Notes under the pieces: model-generated
The model's input: only the letters and a program-made list of their open reading frames with translations
Told to the model about the DNA's origin: nothing
The model's database searches: none
Source: Sycon ciliatum
Lineage: Eukaryota; Porifera; Calcarea; Leucosolenida; Sycettidae
Length of the DNA stretch: 64,000 nt
Direction: 5' to 3'
Assembly (NCBI RefSeq): GCF_964019385.1
Contig: NC_088645.1
Span: 14,798,864 to 14,862,863, forward strand
Translations under genes and position numbers: made by a program
Part shown: positions 9,901 through 23,789 of the stretch, piece after piece
Numbering within the stretch: the stretch's first letter is position 1
Layout: each line of letters opens with the position of its first letter

Positions 9901-12900
9901 TACAGTGACCCAGAAAATGTGGCACTGCTGTGAATAGTTTAGTCGCAAAGTGAAGATTCACGGGTAAAAAGCCCCAAAGTGTGAGATTGGTTATTTTTCA
10001 GCTTTCAGCAGCCCTGGGCAAGTTCTTTTGAGAAATGTGGCTCGATTTCCTGATGCACTTGTCTATGTCAAGCTGGACAGCGAGATGAGGCTGGTTATTG
10101 TCATTTTCTGAGCTGTGAACGGGCAGGAAGGTGAGAAAATGTCGGATTTTGACCATTTGTGCTGACCTTTGAATTTCAATGTACCTCTCTATAACATGAC
10201 CCAGCTGTAATGTCAGTGGTCGCATTCATTTGATTTTTGGTTTGCTTGTAGGGCGCTGGCACCCACATTCAGTGACCCAAAAAATTTGGCACTGCTGTGA
10301 ATAGTTTAGTCGCAAAGTGAAGATTCACGGATAAAAAGCCCCAAACTGTGAGATTGGTTATTTTTCAGCTTTCAGCAGCCCAGGGCAAGTTCTTTAGAGA
10401 AATGTGGCTCTTTTTCTTGGTGCACTTGTCTATGTCCAGCTGCACAAAGAGATGAGGCTGGTCATTGTCATTTTCTGAGCTGTGAACGGGCAGGAAGGTG
10501 AGAAAATGTCGGATTTTGACCATTTGTGCTGACCTTTGAATTTCAATGTACCTCTCTATAACATGACCCAGCTGTAATGTCAGTGGTCACATTGATTTGA
10601 TTTTTGGTTTGCTTGTAGGGCGCTGGCACCCACATTCAGTGATCCAAAAAATTTGGCACTGCTGTGAATAGTTTAGTCGCAAAGTGAAGATTCACGGGTA
10701 AAAAGCCCCAAACTGTGAGATTGGTTATTTTTCAGCTTTCAGCAGCCCTGGGCAAGTTCTTTAGAGAAATGTGGGTCTTTTTCTTGGTGCACTTGTCTAT
10801 GTCCAGCTGCACAACGAGATGAGGCTGGTCATTGTCATTTTCTGAGCTGTGAACGGGCAGGAAGGTGAGAAAATGTCGGATTTTGACCATTTGTGCTGAC
10901 CTTTGAATTTCAATGTACCTCTCTATAACATGACCCAGCTGTAATGTCAGTGGTCACATTGATTTGATTTTTGGTTTGCTTGTAGGGCGCTGGCACCCAC
11001 ATACAGTGACGCAGAAAATGTGGCACTGCTGTGAATAGTTTAGTCGCAAAGTGAAGATTCACGGGTAAAAAGCCCCAAACTGTGAGATTGGTTATTTTTT
11101 AGCTTTTAGCAGCCCTGGGCAAGTTCTTTAGAGAAATGTGGGTCTTTTTCTTGGTTCACTTGTCTATGTCCAGCTGCACAACGAGATGAGGCTGGTCATT
11201 GTCATTTTCTGAGCTGTGAACGGGCAGGAAGGTGAGAAAATGTCGGATTTTGACCATTTGTGCTGACCTTTGAATTTCAATGTACCTCTCTATAACATGA
11301 CCCAGCTGTAATGTCAGTGGTCGCATTGATTTGAATTTTGGTTTGCTTGTAGGGCGCTGGCATCCACTTTCAGTGACCCAGAAAATGTGGCACTGCTGTG
11401 AATAGTTTAGTCGCAAAGTGAAGATTCATGGGTAAAAAGCCCCAAACTGTGAGATTGGTTATTTTTCAGCTTTCAGCAGCCCTGGGCAAGTTCTTTAGAG
11501 AAATGTGGCTCGATTTCCTGATGCACTTGTCTATGTCAAGCTGGACAGCGAGATGAGGCTGGTTATTGTCATTTTCTGAGCTGTGAACGGGCAGGAAGGT
11601 GAGAAAATGTCGGATTTTGACCATTTGTGCTGACCTTTGAATTTCAATGTACCTCTCTATAACATGACCCAGCTGTAATGTCAGTGGTCGCATTCATTTG
11701 ATTTTTGGTTTGCTTGTAGGGCGCTGGCACCCACATTCAGTGACCCAAAAAATTTGGCACTGCTGTGAATAGTTTAGTCGCAAAGTGAAGATTCACGGAT
11801 AAAAAGCCCCAAACTGTGAGATTGGTTATTTTTCAGCTTTCAGCAGCCCAGGGCAAGTTCTTTAGAGAAATGTGGCTCTTTTTCTTGGTGCACTTGTCTA
11901 TGTCCAGCTGCACAACGAGATGAGGCTGGTCATTGTCATTTTCTGAGCTGTGAACGGGCAGGAAGGTGAGAAAATGTCGGATTTTGACCATTTGTGCTGA
12001 CCTTTGAATTTCAATGTACCTCTCTATAACATGACCCAGCTGTAATGTCAGTGGTCGCATTGATTTGATTTTTGGTTTGCTTGTAGGGCGCTGGCACCCA
12101 CATTCAGTGACCCAGAAAATGTGGCACTGCTGTGAATAGTTTAGTCGCAAAGTGAAGATTCACGGGTAAAAAGCCCCAAACTGTGAGATTGGTTATTTTT
12201 CAGCTTTCAGCAGCCCTGGGCAAGTTCTTTAGAGAAATGTGGGTCTTTTTCTTGGTTCACTTGTCTATGTCCAGCTGCACAACGAGATGAGGCTGGTCAT
12301 TGTCATTTTCTGAGCTGTGAACGGGCAGGAAGGTGAGAAAATGTCGGATTTTGACCATTTGTGCTGATCTTTGAATTTCAATGTACCTCTCTATAACATG
12401 ACCCAGCTGTAATGTCAGTGGTCGCATTGATTTGAATTTTATGTTTGCTTGTAGGGCGCTGGCATCCACTTTCAGTGACCCAGAAAATGTGGCACTGCTG
12501 TGAATAGTTTAGTCGCAAAGTGAAGATTCATGGGTAAAAAGCCCCAAACTGTGAGATTGGTTATTTTTCAGCTTTCAGCAGCCCTGGGCAAGTTCTTTAG
12601 AGAAATGTGGCTCGATTTCCTGATGCACTTGTCTATGTCAAACTGGACAGCGAGATGAGGCTGGTTATTGTCATTTTCTGAGCTGTGAACGGGCAGGAAG
12701 GTGAGAAAATGTCGGATTTTGACCATTTGTGCTGACCTTTGAATTTCAATGTACCTCTCTATAACATGACCCAGCTGTAATGTCAGTGGTCGCATTGATT
12801 TGATTTTTGGTTTGCTTGTAGGGCGCTGGCACCCACATTCAGTGACCCAAAAAAATTGGCACTGCTGTGAATAGTTTAGTCGCAAAGTGAAGATTCACGG

Positions 12901-14879
12901 GTAAAAAGCCCCAAACTGTGAGATTGGTTATTTTTCAACTTTCAGCAGCCCAGGGCAAGTTCTTTAGAGAAATGTGGCTCTTTTTCTTGGTGCACTTGTC
13001 TATGTCCAGCTGCACAACGAGATGAGGCTGATCATTGTCATTTTCTGAGCTGTGAACGGGCAGGAAGGTGAGAAAATGTCGGATTTTGACCATTTGTGCT
13101 GACCTTTGAATTTCAATGTACCTCTCTATAACATGACCCAGCTGTAATGTCAGTGGTCGCATTGATTTGATTTTTGGTTTGCTTGTAGGGCGCTGGCACC
13201 CACATTCAGTGACCCAGAAAATGTGGCACTGCTGTGAATAGTTTAGTCGCAAAGTGAAGATTCACGGGTAAAAAGCCCCAAACTGTGAGATTGGTTATTT
13301 TTCAGCTTTCAGCAGCCCTGGGCAAGTTCTTTAGAGAAATGTGGGTCTTTTTCTTGGTTCACTTGTCTATGTCCAGCTGCACAACGAGATGAGGCTGGTC
13401 ATTGTCATTTTCTGAGCTGTGAACGGGCAGGAAGGTGAGAAAATGTCGGATTTTGACCATTTGTGCTGACCTTTGAATTTCAATGTACCTCTCTATAACA
13501 TGACCCAGCTGTAATGTCAGTGGTCGCATTGATTTGATTTTTGGTTTGCTTGTAGGGCGCTGGCACCCACATTCAGTGACCCAGAAAATGTGGCACTGCT
13601 GTGAATAGTTTAGTCGCAAAGTGAAGATTCACGGGTAAAAAGCCCCAAACTGTGAGATTGGTTATTTTTCAGCTTTCAGCAGCCCTGGGCAAGTTCTTTA
13701 GAGAAATGTGGCTCTTTTTCTTGGTTCACTTGTCTATGTCCAGCTGCACAACGAGATGAGGCTGGTCATTGTCATTTTCTGAGCTGTGAACGGGCAGGAA
13801 GGTGAGAAAATGTCGGATTTTGACCATTTGTGCTGACCTTTGAATTTTAATGTACCTCTCTATAACATGACCCAGCTGTAATGTAAGTGGTCGCATTGAT
13901 TTGAATTTTGGATTGCTTGTAGGGCGCTGGCATCCACTTTCAGTGACCCAGAAAATGTGGCACTGCTGTGAATAGTTTAGTCGCAAAGTGAAGATTCATG
14001 GGTAAAAAGCCCCAAACTGTGAGATTGGTTATTTTTCAGCTTTCAGCAGCCCTGGGCAAGTTCTTTAGAGAAATGTGGCTCGATTTCCTGATGCACTTGT
14101 CTATGTCAAGCTGAACAGCGAGATGAGGCTGGTTATTGTCATTTTCTGAGCTGTGAACGGGCAGGAAGGTGAGAAAATGTCGGATTTTGACCATTTGTGC
14201 TGACCTTTGAATTTCAATGTACCTCTCTATAACATGACCCAGCTGTAATGTCAGTGGTCGCATGGATTTGATTTTTGGTTTGCTTGTGAGGCGCTGGCAC
14301 CCACATTCAGTGACCCAGAAAATGTGGCACTGCTGTGAATAGTTTATTGGCAAAGTGAAGATTAACGGGTAAAAAGCCCCAAACTGTGAGATTGGTTATT
14401 TTTCAGCTTTCAGCAGCCCTGGGTAAGTTCTTTAGAGAAATGTGGCTCTTTTTCTTGGTTCACTTGTCTATGTCCAGCTGCACAACAAGATCAGGCTGGT
14501 CATTGTCATTTTCTGAGCTGTGAACGGGCAGGAAGGTGAGAAAATGTCGGATTTTGACCATTTGTGCTGACCTTTGAATTTCAATGTACCTCTCTATAAC
14601 ATGACCCAGCTGTAATGTCAGTGGTCGCATTGATTTGATTTTTGGTTTGCTTGTAGGGCGCTGGCATCCACATTCAGTGACCCAGAAAATGTGGCACTGC
14701 TTTGAATAGTTTAGTCGCAAAGTGAATACTCACGGGTAAAAAGCCCCAAACTGTGAGATTGGTTATTTTTCAGCTTTCAGCAGCCCTGGGCAAGTTCTTT
14801 AGAGAAATGTGGCTCTTTTTCTTGGTGCACTTGTCTATGTCCAGCTGCACAACGAGATGAGGCTGGTCATTGTCATTTT

Positions 14880-17300
14880 CTGAGCTGTGAACGGGCAGGA
14901 AGGTGAGAAAATGTCGGATTTTGACCATTTGTGCTGACCTTTGAATTTCAATGTACCTCTCTATAACATGACCCAGCTGTAATGTCAGTGGTCGCATTGA
15001 TTTGATTTTTGGTTTGCTTGTGAGGCGCTGGCACCCACATTCAGAGACCCAGAAAATGTGGCACTGCTGTGAATAGTTTAGTCCAGCTGTAATGTCAGTG
15101 GTCGCATTGATTTGATTTTTGGTTTGCTTGTGAGGCGCTGGCACCCACATTCAGTGACCCAGAAAATGTGGCACTGCTGTGAATAGTTTAGTCGCAAATT
15201 GAAGATTCACGGGTAAAAAGCCCCAAACTGTGAGATTGGTTATTTTTCAGCTTTCAGCAGCCCTGGGCAAGTTCTTTAGAGAAATGTGGCTCTTTTTCTT
15301 GGTTCACTTGTCTATGTCCAGCTGCACAACAAGATCAGGCTGGTCATTGTCATTTTCTGAGCTGTGAACGGGCAGGAAGGTGAGAAAATGTCGGATTTTG
15401 ACCATTTGTGCTGACCTTTGAATTTCAATGTACCTCTCTATAACATGACCCAGCTGTAATGTCAGTGGTCACATTGATTTGATTTTTGGTTTGCTTGTAG
15501 GGCGCTGGCACCGACATTCAGTGACCCAAAATATTTGGCACTGCTGTGAATAGTTTAGTCGCAAAGTGAAGATTCACGGGTAAAAAGCCCCAAACTGTGA
15601 GATTGGTTATTTTTCAGCTTTCAGCAGCCCTGGGCAAGTTCTTTAGAGAAATGTGGCTCTTTTTCTGGGTGCACTTGTCTATGTCCAGCTGCACAACGAG
15701 ATGAGGCTGGTCATTGTCATTTTCTGAGCTGTGAACGGGCAGGAAGGTGAGAAAATGTCGGATTTTGACCATTTGTGCTGACCTTTGAATTTCAATGTAC
15801 CTCTCTATAACATGACCCAGCTGTAATGTCAGTGGTCGCATTGATTTGATTTTTGGTTTGCTTGTAGGGCGCTGGCACCCACATTCAGTGACCCAGAAAA
15901 TGTGGGACTGCTGTGAATAGTTTAGTCGGAAAGTGAAGATTCACGGGTAAAAAGCCCCAAACTGTGAGATTGGTTATTTTTCAGCTTTCAGCAGCCCTGG
16001 GCAAGTTCTTTAGAGAAATGTGGGTCTTTTTCTTGGTTCACTTGTCTATGTCCAGCTGCACAACGAGATGAGGCTGGTCATTGTCAATTTCTGAGCTGTG
16101 AACGGGCAGGAAGGTGAGAAAATGTCGGATTTTGACCATTTGTGCTGACCTTTGAATTTCAATGTACCTCTCTATAACATGACCCAGCTGTAATGTCAGT
16201 GGTCGCATTGATTTGATTTTTGGTTTGCTTGTGAGGCGCTGGCACCCACATTCAGAGACCCAGAAAATGTGGCACTGCTGTGAATAGTTTAGTCCAGCTG
16301 TAATGTCAGTGGTCGCATTGATTTGATTTTTGGTTTGCTTGTGAGGCGCTGGCACCCACATTCAGTGACCCAGAAAATGTGGCACTGCTGTGAATAGTTT
16401 AGTCGCAAATTGAAGATTCACGGGTAAAAAGCCCCAAACTGTGAGATTGGTTATTTTTCAGCTTTCAGCAGCCCTGGGCAAGTTCTTTAGAGAAATGTGG
16501 CTCTTTTTCTTGGTTCACTTGTCTATGTCCAGCTGCACAACAAGATCAGGCTGGTCATTGTCATTTTCTGAGCTGTGAACGGGCAGGAAGGTGAGAAAAT
16601 GTCGGATTTTGACCATTTGTGCTGACCTTTGAATTTCAATGTACCTCTCTATAACATGACCCAGCTGTAATGTCAGTGGTCACATTGATTTGATTTTTGG
16701 TTTGCTTGTAGGGCGCTGGCACCCACATTCAGTGACCCAAAATATTTGGCACTGCTGTGAATAGTTTAGTCGCAAAGTGAAGATTCACGGGTAAAAAGCC
16801 CCAAACTGTGAGATTGGTTATTTTTCAGCTTTCAGCAGCCCTGGGCAAGTTCTTTAGAGAAATGTGGCTCTTTTTCTGGGTGCACTTGTCTATGTCCAGC
16901 TGCACAACGAGATGAGGCTGGTCATTGTCATTTTCTGAGCTGTGAACGGGCAGGAAGGTGAGAAAATGTCGGATTTTGACCATTTGTGCTGACCTTTGAA
17001 TTTCAATGTACCTCTCTATAACATGACCCAGCTGTAATGTCAGTGGTCGCATTGATTTGATTTTTGGTTTGCTTGTAGGGCGCTGGCACCCACATTCAGT
17101 GACCCAGAAAATGTGGGACTGCTGTGAATAGTTTAGTCGGAAAGTGAAGATTCACGGGTAAAAAGCCCCAAACTGTGAGATTGGTTATTTTTCAGCTTTC
17201 AGCAGCCCTGGGCAAGTTCTTTAGAGAAATATGGGTCTTTTTCTTGGTTCACTTGTCTATGTCCAGCTGCACAACGAGATGAGGCTGGTCATTGTCAATT
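14880..17300. repeat. Local 1211-bp tandem duplication (two units)
   Basis: Two adjacent units of 1211 bp (about 14.88-16.09 and 16.09-17.30 kb) share private variants: the 110-bp internal duplication (14974 and 16185), CAAATTGAAGATTC, GACCCAAAATATTTGG, TTTTTCTGGGTGCAC (15660 and 16871) and TGTGGGACTGC (15901 and 17112). The length is three monomers plus 110 bp. The second large block (about 29.8-31.0 kb) has one unit only, so the event followed or was lost after the large duplication. Confidence 0.82.
14974..15193. repeat. 110-bp intra-monomer duplication
   Basis: The stretch from CAGCTGTAATGTCAG to GAATAGTTTAGTC (110 bp) occurs twice in succession, joined at TTTAGTC/CAGCTG. This gives one monomer of about 477 bp. 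The same junction appears near 16295 and near 29982. Confidence 0.88.
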
Positions 17301-20300
17301 TCTGAGCTGTGAACGGGCAGGAAGGTGAGAAAATGTCGGATTTTGACCATTTGTGCTGACCTTTGAATTTCAATGTACCTCTCTATAACATGACCCAGCT
17401 GTAATGTCAGTGGTCGCATTGATTTGATTTTTGGTTTGCTTGTAGGGCGCTGGCACCCACATTTAGTGACCCAAAAAATTTGGCACTGCTGTGAATAGTT
17501 TAGTCGCAAAGTGAAGATTCACGGGTGAAAAGCCCCAAAGTGTGAGATTGGTTATTTTTCAGCTTTCAGCAGCCCTGGCCAAGTTCTTTAGAGAAATGTG
17601 GCTCTTTTTCTTGGTTCACTTATCTATGTCCAGCTGCACAACAAGATGAGGCTGGTCATTGTCATTTTCTGAGCTGTGAACGGGCAGGAAGGTGAGAAAA
17701 TGTCGGATTTTGACCATTTGTGCTGACCTTTGAATTTCAATGTACCTCTCTATAACATGACCCAGCTGTAATGTCAGTTGTCGCATTGATTTGATTTTTG
17801 GTTTGCTTGTAGAGCGCTGGCACCCACATTCAGTGACCCAAAAAATTTGGCACTACTATGAATAGTTTAGTCGCAAAGTGAAGATTCACGGGTAAAAAGC
17901 CCCAAACTGTGAGATTTGTTATTTTCAGCTTTCAGCAGCCCTGGGCAAGTTCTTTAGAGAAATGTGGCTCTTTTTCTTGGTGCACTTGTCTATGTCCAGC
18001 TGCACAACGAGATGAGGCTGGTCATTGTCATTTTCTGAGCTGTGAACGGGCAGGAAGGTGAGAAAATGTCGGATTTTGACCATTTGTGCTGACCTTTGAA
18101 TTTCAATGTACCTCTCTATAACATGACCCAGCTGTAATGTCAGTGGTCGCATTTATTTGATTTTTGGTTTGCTTGTAGGGCGCTGGCATCCACATTCAGT
18201 GACCCAGAAAATGTGGCACTGCTGTGAATAGTGTAGTCGCAAAGTGAAGATTCACGGGTAAAAAGCCCCAAACTGTGAGATTGGTTATTTTTCAGCTTTC
18301 AGCAGCCCTGGGCAAGTTTTTTAGAGAAATGTGGCTCTTTTTCTTGGTGCACTTGTCTATGTCAAGCTGAACAGCGAGATGAGGCTGGTTATTGTCATTT
18401 TCTGAGCTGTGAACGGGCAGGAAGGTGAGAAAATGTCGGATTTTGACCATTTGTGCTGACCTTTGAATTTCAATGTACCTCTCTATAACATGACCCAGCT
18501 GTAATGTCAGTGGTCGCATTGATTTGATTTTTGGTTTGCTTGTAGGGCGCTGGCATCCACATTCAGTGACCCAGAAAATGTGGCACTGCTGTGAATAGTT
18601 TAGTCGCAAAGTGAAGATTCACGGGTGAAAAGCCCCAAAGTGTGAGATTGGTTATTTTTCAGCTTTCAGCAGCCCTGGCCAAGTTCTTTAGAGAAATGTG
18701 GCTCTTTTTCTTGGTTCACTTATCTATGTCCAGCTGCACAACAAGATGAGGCTGGTCATTGTCATTTTCTGAGCTGTGAACGGGCAGGAAGGTGAGAAAA
18801 TGTCGGATTTTGACCATTTGTGCTGACCTTTGAATTTCAATGTACCTCTCTATAACATGACCCAGCTGTAATGTCAGTTGTCGCATTGATTTGATTTTTG
18901 GTTTGCTTGTAGAGCGCTGCCACCCACATTCAGTGACCCAAAAAAATTTGGCACTACTATGAATAGTTTAGTCGCAAAGTGAAGATTCACGGGTAAAAAG
19001 CCCCAAACTGTGAGATTTGTTATTTTCAGCTTTCAGCAGCCCTGGGCAAGTTCTTTAGAGAAATGTGGCTCTTTTTCTTGGTGCACTTGTCTATGTCCAG
19101 CTGCACAACGAGATGAGGCTGGTCATTGTCATTTTCTGAGCTGTGAACGGGCAGGAAGGTGAGAAAATGTCGGATTTTGACCATTTGTGCTGACCTTTGA
19201 ATTTCAATGTACCTCTCTATAACATGACCCAGCTGTAATGTCAGTGGTCGCATTGATTTGATTTTTGGTTTGCTTGTAGGGCGCTGGCATCCACATTCAG
19301 TGACCCAGGAAATGTGGCACTGCTGTGAATAGTTTAGTCGCAAAGTGAAGATTCACGGGTAAAAAGCCCCAAACTGTGAGATTGATTATTTTTCAGCTTT
19401 CAGCAGCCCTGGGCAAGTTCTTTAGAGAAATGTGGCTCTTTTTCTTGGTGCACTTGTCTATGTCAAGCTGAACAGCGAGATGAGGCTGGTTATTGTCATT
19501 TTCTGAGCTGTGAACGGGCAGGAAGGTGAGAAAATGTCGGATTTTGACCATTTGTGCTGACCTTTGAATTTCAATGTACCTCTCTATAACATGACCCAGC
19601 TGTAATGTCAGTGGTCGCATTGATTTTATTTTTGGTTTGCTTGTAGGGCGCTGGCATCCACATTCAGTGACCCAGAAAATGTGGCACTGCTGTGAATAGT
19701 TTAGTCGCAAAGTGAAGATTCACGGGTGAAAAGCCCCAAAGTGTGAGATTGGTTATTTTTCAGCTTTCAGCAGCCCTGGCCAAGTTCTTTAGAGAAATGT
19801 GGCTCTTTTTCTTGGTTCACTTATCTATGTCCAGCTGCACAACAAGATGAGGCTGGTCATCGTCATTTTCTGAGCCGTAAACCGGCAGGAAGGTGAGAAA
19901 ATGTCGGATTTTGACCATTTGTGCTGACCTTTGAATTTCAATGTACCTCTCTATAACATGACCCAGCTGTAATGTCAGTTGTCGCATTGATTTGATTTTT
20001 GGTTTGCTTGTAGGGCGCTGGCAACCACATTCAGTGACCTGAAAAATTTGGCACTGCTGTGAATAGTTTAGTCGCAAAGTGAAGATTCACGGGTAAAAAG
20101 CCCCAAACTGTGAGATTGGTTATTTTTCAGCTTTCAGCAGCCCTGGGCAAGTTCTTTAGAGAAATGTGGCTCTTTTTCTTGGTGCACTTGTCTATGTCCA
20201 GCTGCACAACAAGATGAGGCTGGTCATTGTCATTTTCTGAGCTGTGAACGGGCAGGAAGGTGAGAAAATGTCGGATTTTGACCATTTGTGCTGACCATTG

Positions 20301-23300
20301 AATTTCAATGTACCTCTCTATAACATGACCCAGCTGTATTTCAGTGGTCGCATTGATTTGATTTTTGGTTTGCTTGTAGGGCGCTGGCATCCACATTCAG
20401 TAACCCAGAAAATGTGGCACTGCTGTGAATAGTTTAGTCGCAAAGTGAAGATTCACGGGTAAAAAGCCCCAAACTGTGAGATTTGTTATTTTCAGCTTTC
20501 AGCAGCCCTGGGCAAGTTCTTTAGAGAAATGTGGCTCTTTTTCTTTGTGCACTTGTCTATGTCAAGCTGAACAACGAGATGTGGCTGGTTATTGTCATTT
20601 TCTGAGCTGTGAACGGGCAGTAAGGTGAGAAAATGTCGGATTTTGACCATTTGTGCTGACCTTTGAATTTCAATGTACCTCTCTATAACATGACCCAGCT
20701 GTAATGTCAGTGGTCGCATTGATTTGATTTTTGGTTTGCTTGTAGGGCGCTGGCACCCACATTCAGTGACCCAGAAAATGTGGCACTGCTGGGAATAGTT
20801 TAGTCGCAAAGTGAAGATTCACGGGTAAAAAGCCCCAAACTGTGAGATTGGTTATTTTTCAGCTTTCAGCAGCCCTGGGCAAGTTCTTTAGAGAAATGTG
20901 GGTCTTTTTCTTGGTTCACTTGTCTATGTCCAGCTGCACAACGAGATGAGGCTGGTCATTGTCATTTTCTGAGCTGTGAACGGGCAGGAAGGTGAGAAAA
21001 TGTCGGATTTTGACCATTTGTGCTGACCTTTGAATTTCAATGTACCTCTCTATAACATGACCCAGCTGTAATGTCAGTTGTCGCATTGATTTGATTTTTG
21101 GTTTGCTTATAGGGCGTTGGCAACCACATTCAGTGACCCAAAAAATTTGGCACTGCTGTGAATAGTTTAGTCGCAAAGTGAAGATTCACGGGTAAAAAGC
21201 CCCAAACTGTGAGATTGGTTATTTTTCAGCTTTCAGCAGCCCTGGGCAAGTTCTTTAGAATAATGTGGCTCTTTTTCTTGGTGCACTTGTAAATGTCCAG
21301 CTGCACAACAAGATGAGGCTGGTCATTGTCATTTTCTGAGCTGTGAACGGGCAGGAAGGTGAGAAAATGTCGGATTTTGACCATTTGTGCTGACCATTGA
21401 ATTTCAATGTACCTCTCTATAACATGACCCAGCTGTATTTCAGTGGTCGCATTGATTTGATTTTTGGTTTGCTTGTAGGGCGCTGGCATCCACATTCAGT
21501 GACCCAGAAAATGTGGCACTGCTGTGAATAGTTTAGTCGCAAAGTGAAGATTCACGGGTAAAAAGCCCCAAACTGTGAGATTTGTTATTTTCAGCTTTCA
21601 GCAGCCCTGGGCAAGTTCTTTAGAGAAATGTGGCTCTTTTTCTTTGTGCACTTGTCTATGTCAAGCTGAACAACGAGATGAGGCTGGTTATTGTCTTTTT
21701 CTGAGCTGTGAACGGGCAGTAAGGTGAGAAAATGTCGGATTTTGACCATTTGTGCTGACCTTTGAATTTCAATGTACCTCTCTATAACATGACCCAGCTG
21801 TAATGTCAGTGGTCGCATTGATTTGATTTTTGGTTTGCTTGTAGGGCGCTGGCACCCACATTCAGTGACCCAGAAAATGTGGCACTGCTGTGAATAGTTT
21901 AGTCGCAAAGTGAACATTCACGGGTAAAAAGCCCCAAACTGTGAGATTGGTTATTTTTCAGCTTTCAGCAGCCCTGGGCAAGTTCTTTAGAGAAATGTGG
22001 GTCTTTTTCTTGGTTCACTTGTCTATGTCCAGCTGCACAACGAGATGAGGCTGGTCATTGTCATTTTCTGAGCTGTGAACGGGCAGGAAGGTGAGAAAAT
22101 GTCGGATTTTGACCATTTGTGCTGACCTTTGAATTTCAATGTACCTCTCTATAACATGACCCAGCTGTAATGTCAGTGGTCGCATTGATTTGATTTTTGG
22201 TTTGCTTGTAGGGCGCTGGCACCCACATTCAGTGACCCAAAAAATTTGGCACTGCTGTGAATAGTTTAGTCGCAAAGTGAAGATTCACGGGTAAAAAGCC
22301 CCAAAGTGTGAGATTGGTTATTTTTCAGCTTTCAGCAGCCCTGGGCAAGTTCTTTAGAGAAATGTGGCTCTTTTTCTTGGTGCACTTGTCTATGTCCAGC
22401 TGCACAACGAGATGAGGCTGGTCATTGTCATTTTCTGAGCTGTGAACGGGCAGGAAGGTGAGAAAATGTCGGATTTTGACCATTTGTGCTGACCATTGAA
22501 TTTCAATGTACCTCTCTATAACATGACCCAGCTGTAATGTCAGTGGTCGCATTGATTTGATTTTTGGTTTGCTTCTAGGGCGCTGGCAATCACATTTAGT
22601 GACCCAAAAAATTTGGCACTGCTGTGAATAGTTTAGTCGCAAAGTGAAGATTCACGGGTAAAAAGCCCCAAACTGTGAGATTGGTTATTTTTCAGCTTTC
22701 AGCAGCCCTGGGCAAGTTCTTTAGAGAAATGTGGCTCTTTTTCTTGGTCCACTTGACTATGTCCCGCTGCACAACGAGATGAGGCTGGTCATTGTCATTT
22801 TCTGAGCTGTGAACGGGCAGGAAGGTGAGAAAATATCGGATTTCGACCATTTGTGCTGACCTTTGAATTTCAATGTACCTCTCTATAACATGACCCAGCT
22901 GTAATGTCAGTGGTCGCATTGATTTGATTTTTGGTTTGCTTGTAGGGCGCTGGCACCCACATTCAGTGACCCAAAAAATTTGGCACTGCTGTGAATAGTT
23001 TAGTCGCAAAGTGAAGATTCACGGGTAAAAAGCCCCAAAGTGTGAGATTGGTTATTTTTCAGCTTTCAGCAGCCCTGGGCAAGTTCTTTAGAGAAATGTG
23101 GCTCTTTTTCTTGGTGCACTTGTCTATGTCCAGCTGCACAACGAGATGAGGCTGGTCATTGTCATTTTCTGAGCTGTGAACGGGCAGGAAGGTGAGAAAA
23201 TGTCGGATTTTGACCATTTGTGCTGACCTTTGAATTTCAATGTACCTCTCTATAACATGACCCAGCTGTAATGTCAGTGGTCACATTGATTTGATTTTTG

Positions 23301-23789
23301 GTTTGCTTGTAGGGCGCTGGCACCGACATTCAGTGACCCCAAAAATTTGGCACTGCTGTGAATAGTTTAGTCGCAAAGTGAAGATTCACGGGTAAAAAGC
23401 CCCAAACTGTGAGATTGGTTATTTTTCAGCTTACAGCAGCCCTGGGCAAGTTCTTTAGAGAAATGTGGGTCTTTTTCTTGGTGCACTTGTCTATGTCCAG
23501 CTGCACAACGAGATGAGGCTGGTCATTGTCATTTTCTGAGCTGTGAACGGGCAGGAAGGTGAGAAAATGTCGGATTTTGACCATTTGTGCTGACCTTTGA
23601 ATTTCAATGTACCTCTCTATAACATGACCCAGCTGTAATGTCAGTGGTCGCATTGATTTGATTTTTATGTTTGCTTGTAGGGCGCTGGCACCCACATTCA
23701 GTGACCCAGAAAATGTGGCACTGCTGTGAATAGTTTAGTCGCAAAGTGAAGATTCACGGGTAAAAAGCCCCAAACTGTGAGATTGGTTA

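Noticed and set aside
14770-15150. A longer 126-codon minus-strand frame (also at 29668-30048).
   Set aside because: It is created by the 110-bp internal duplication, whose length happens to extend the frame. It is a rearrangement product and not a distinct protein.
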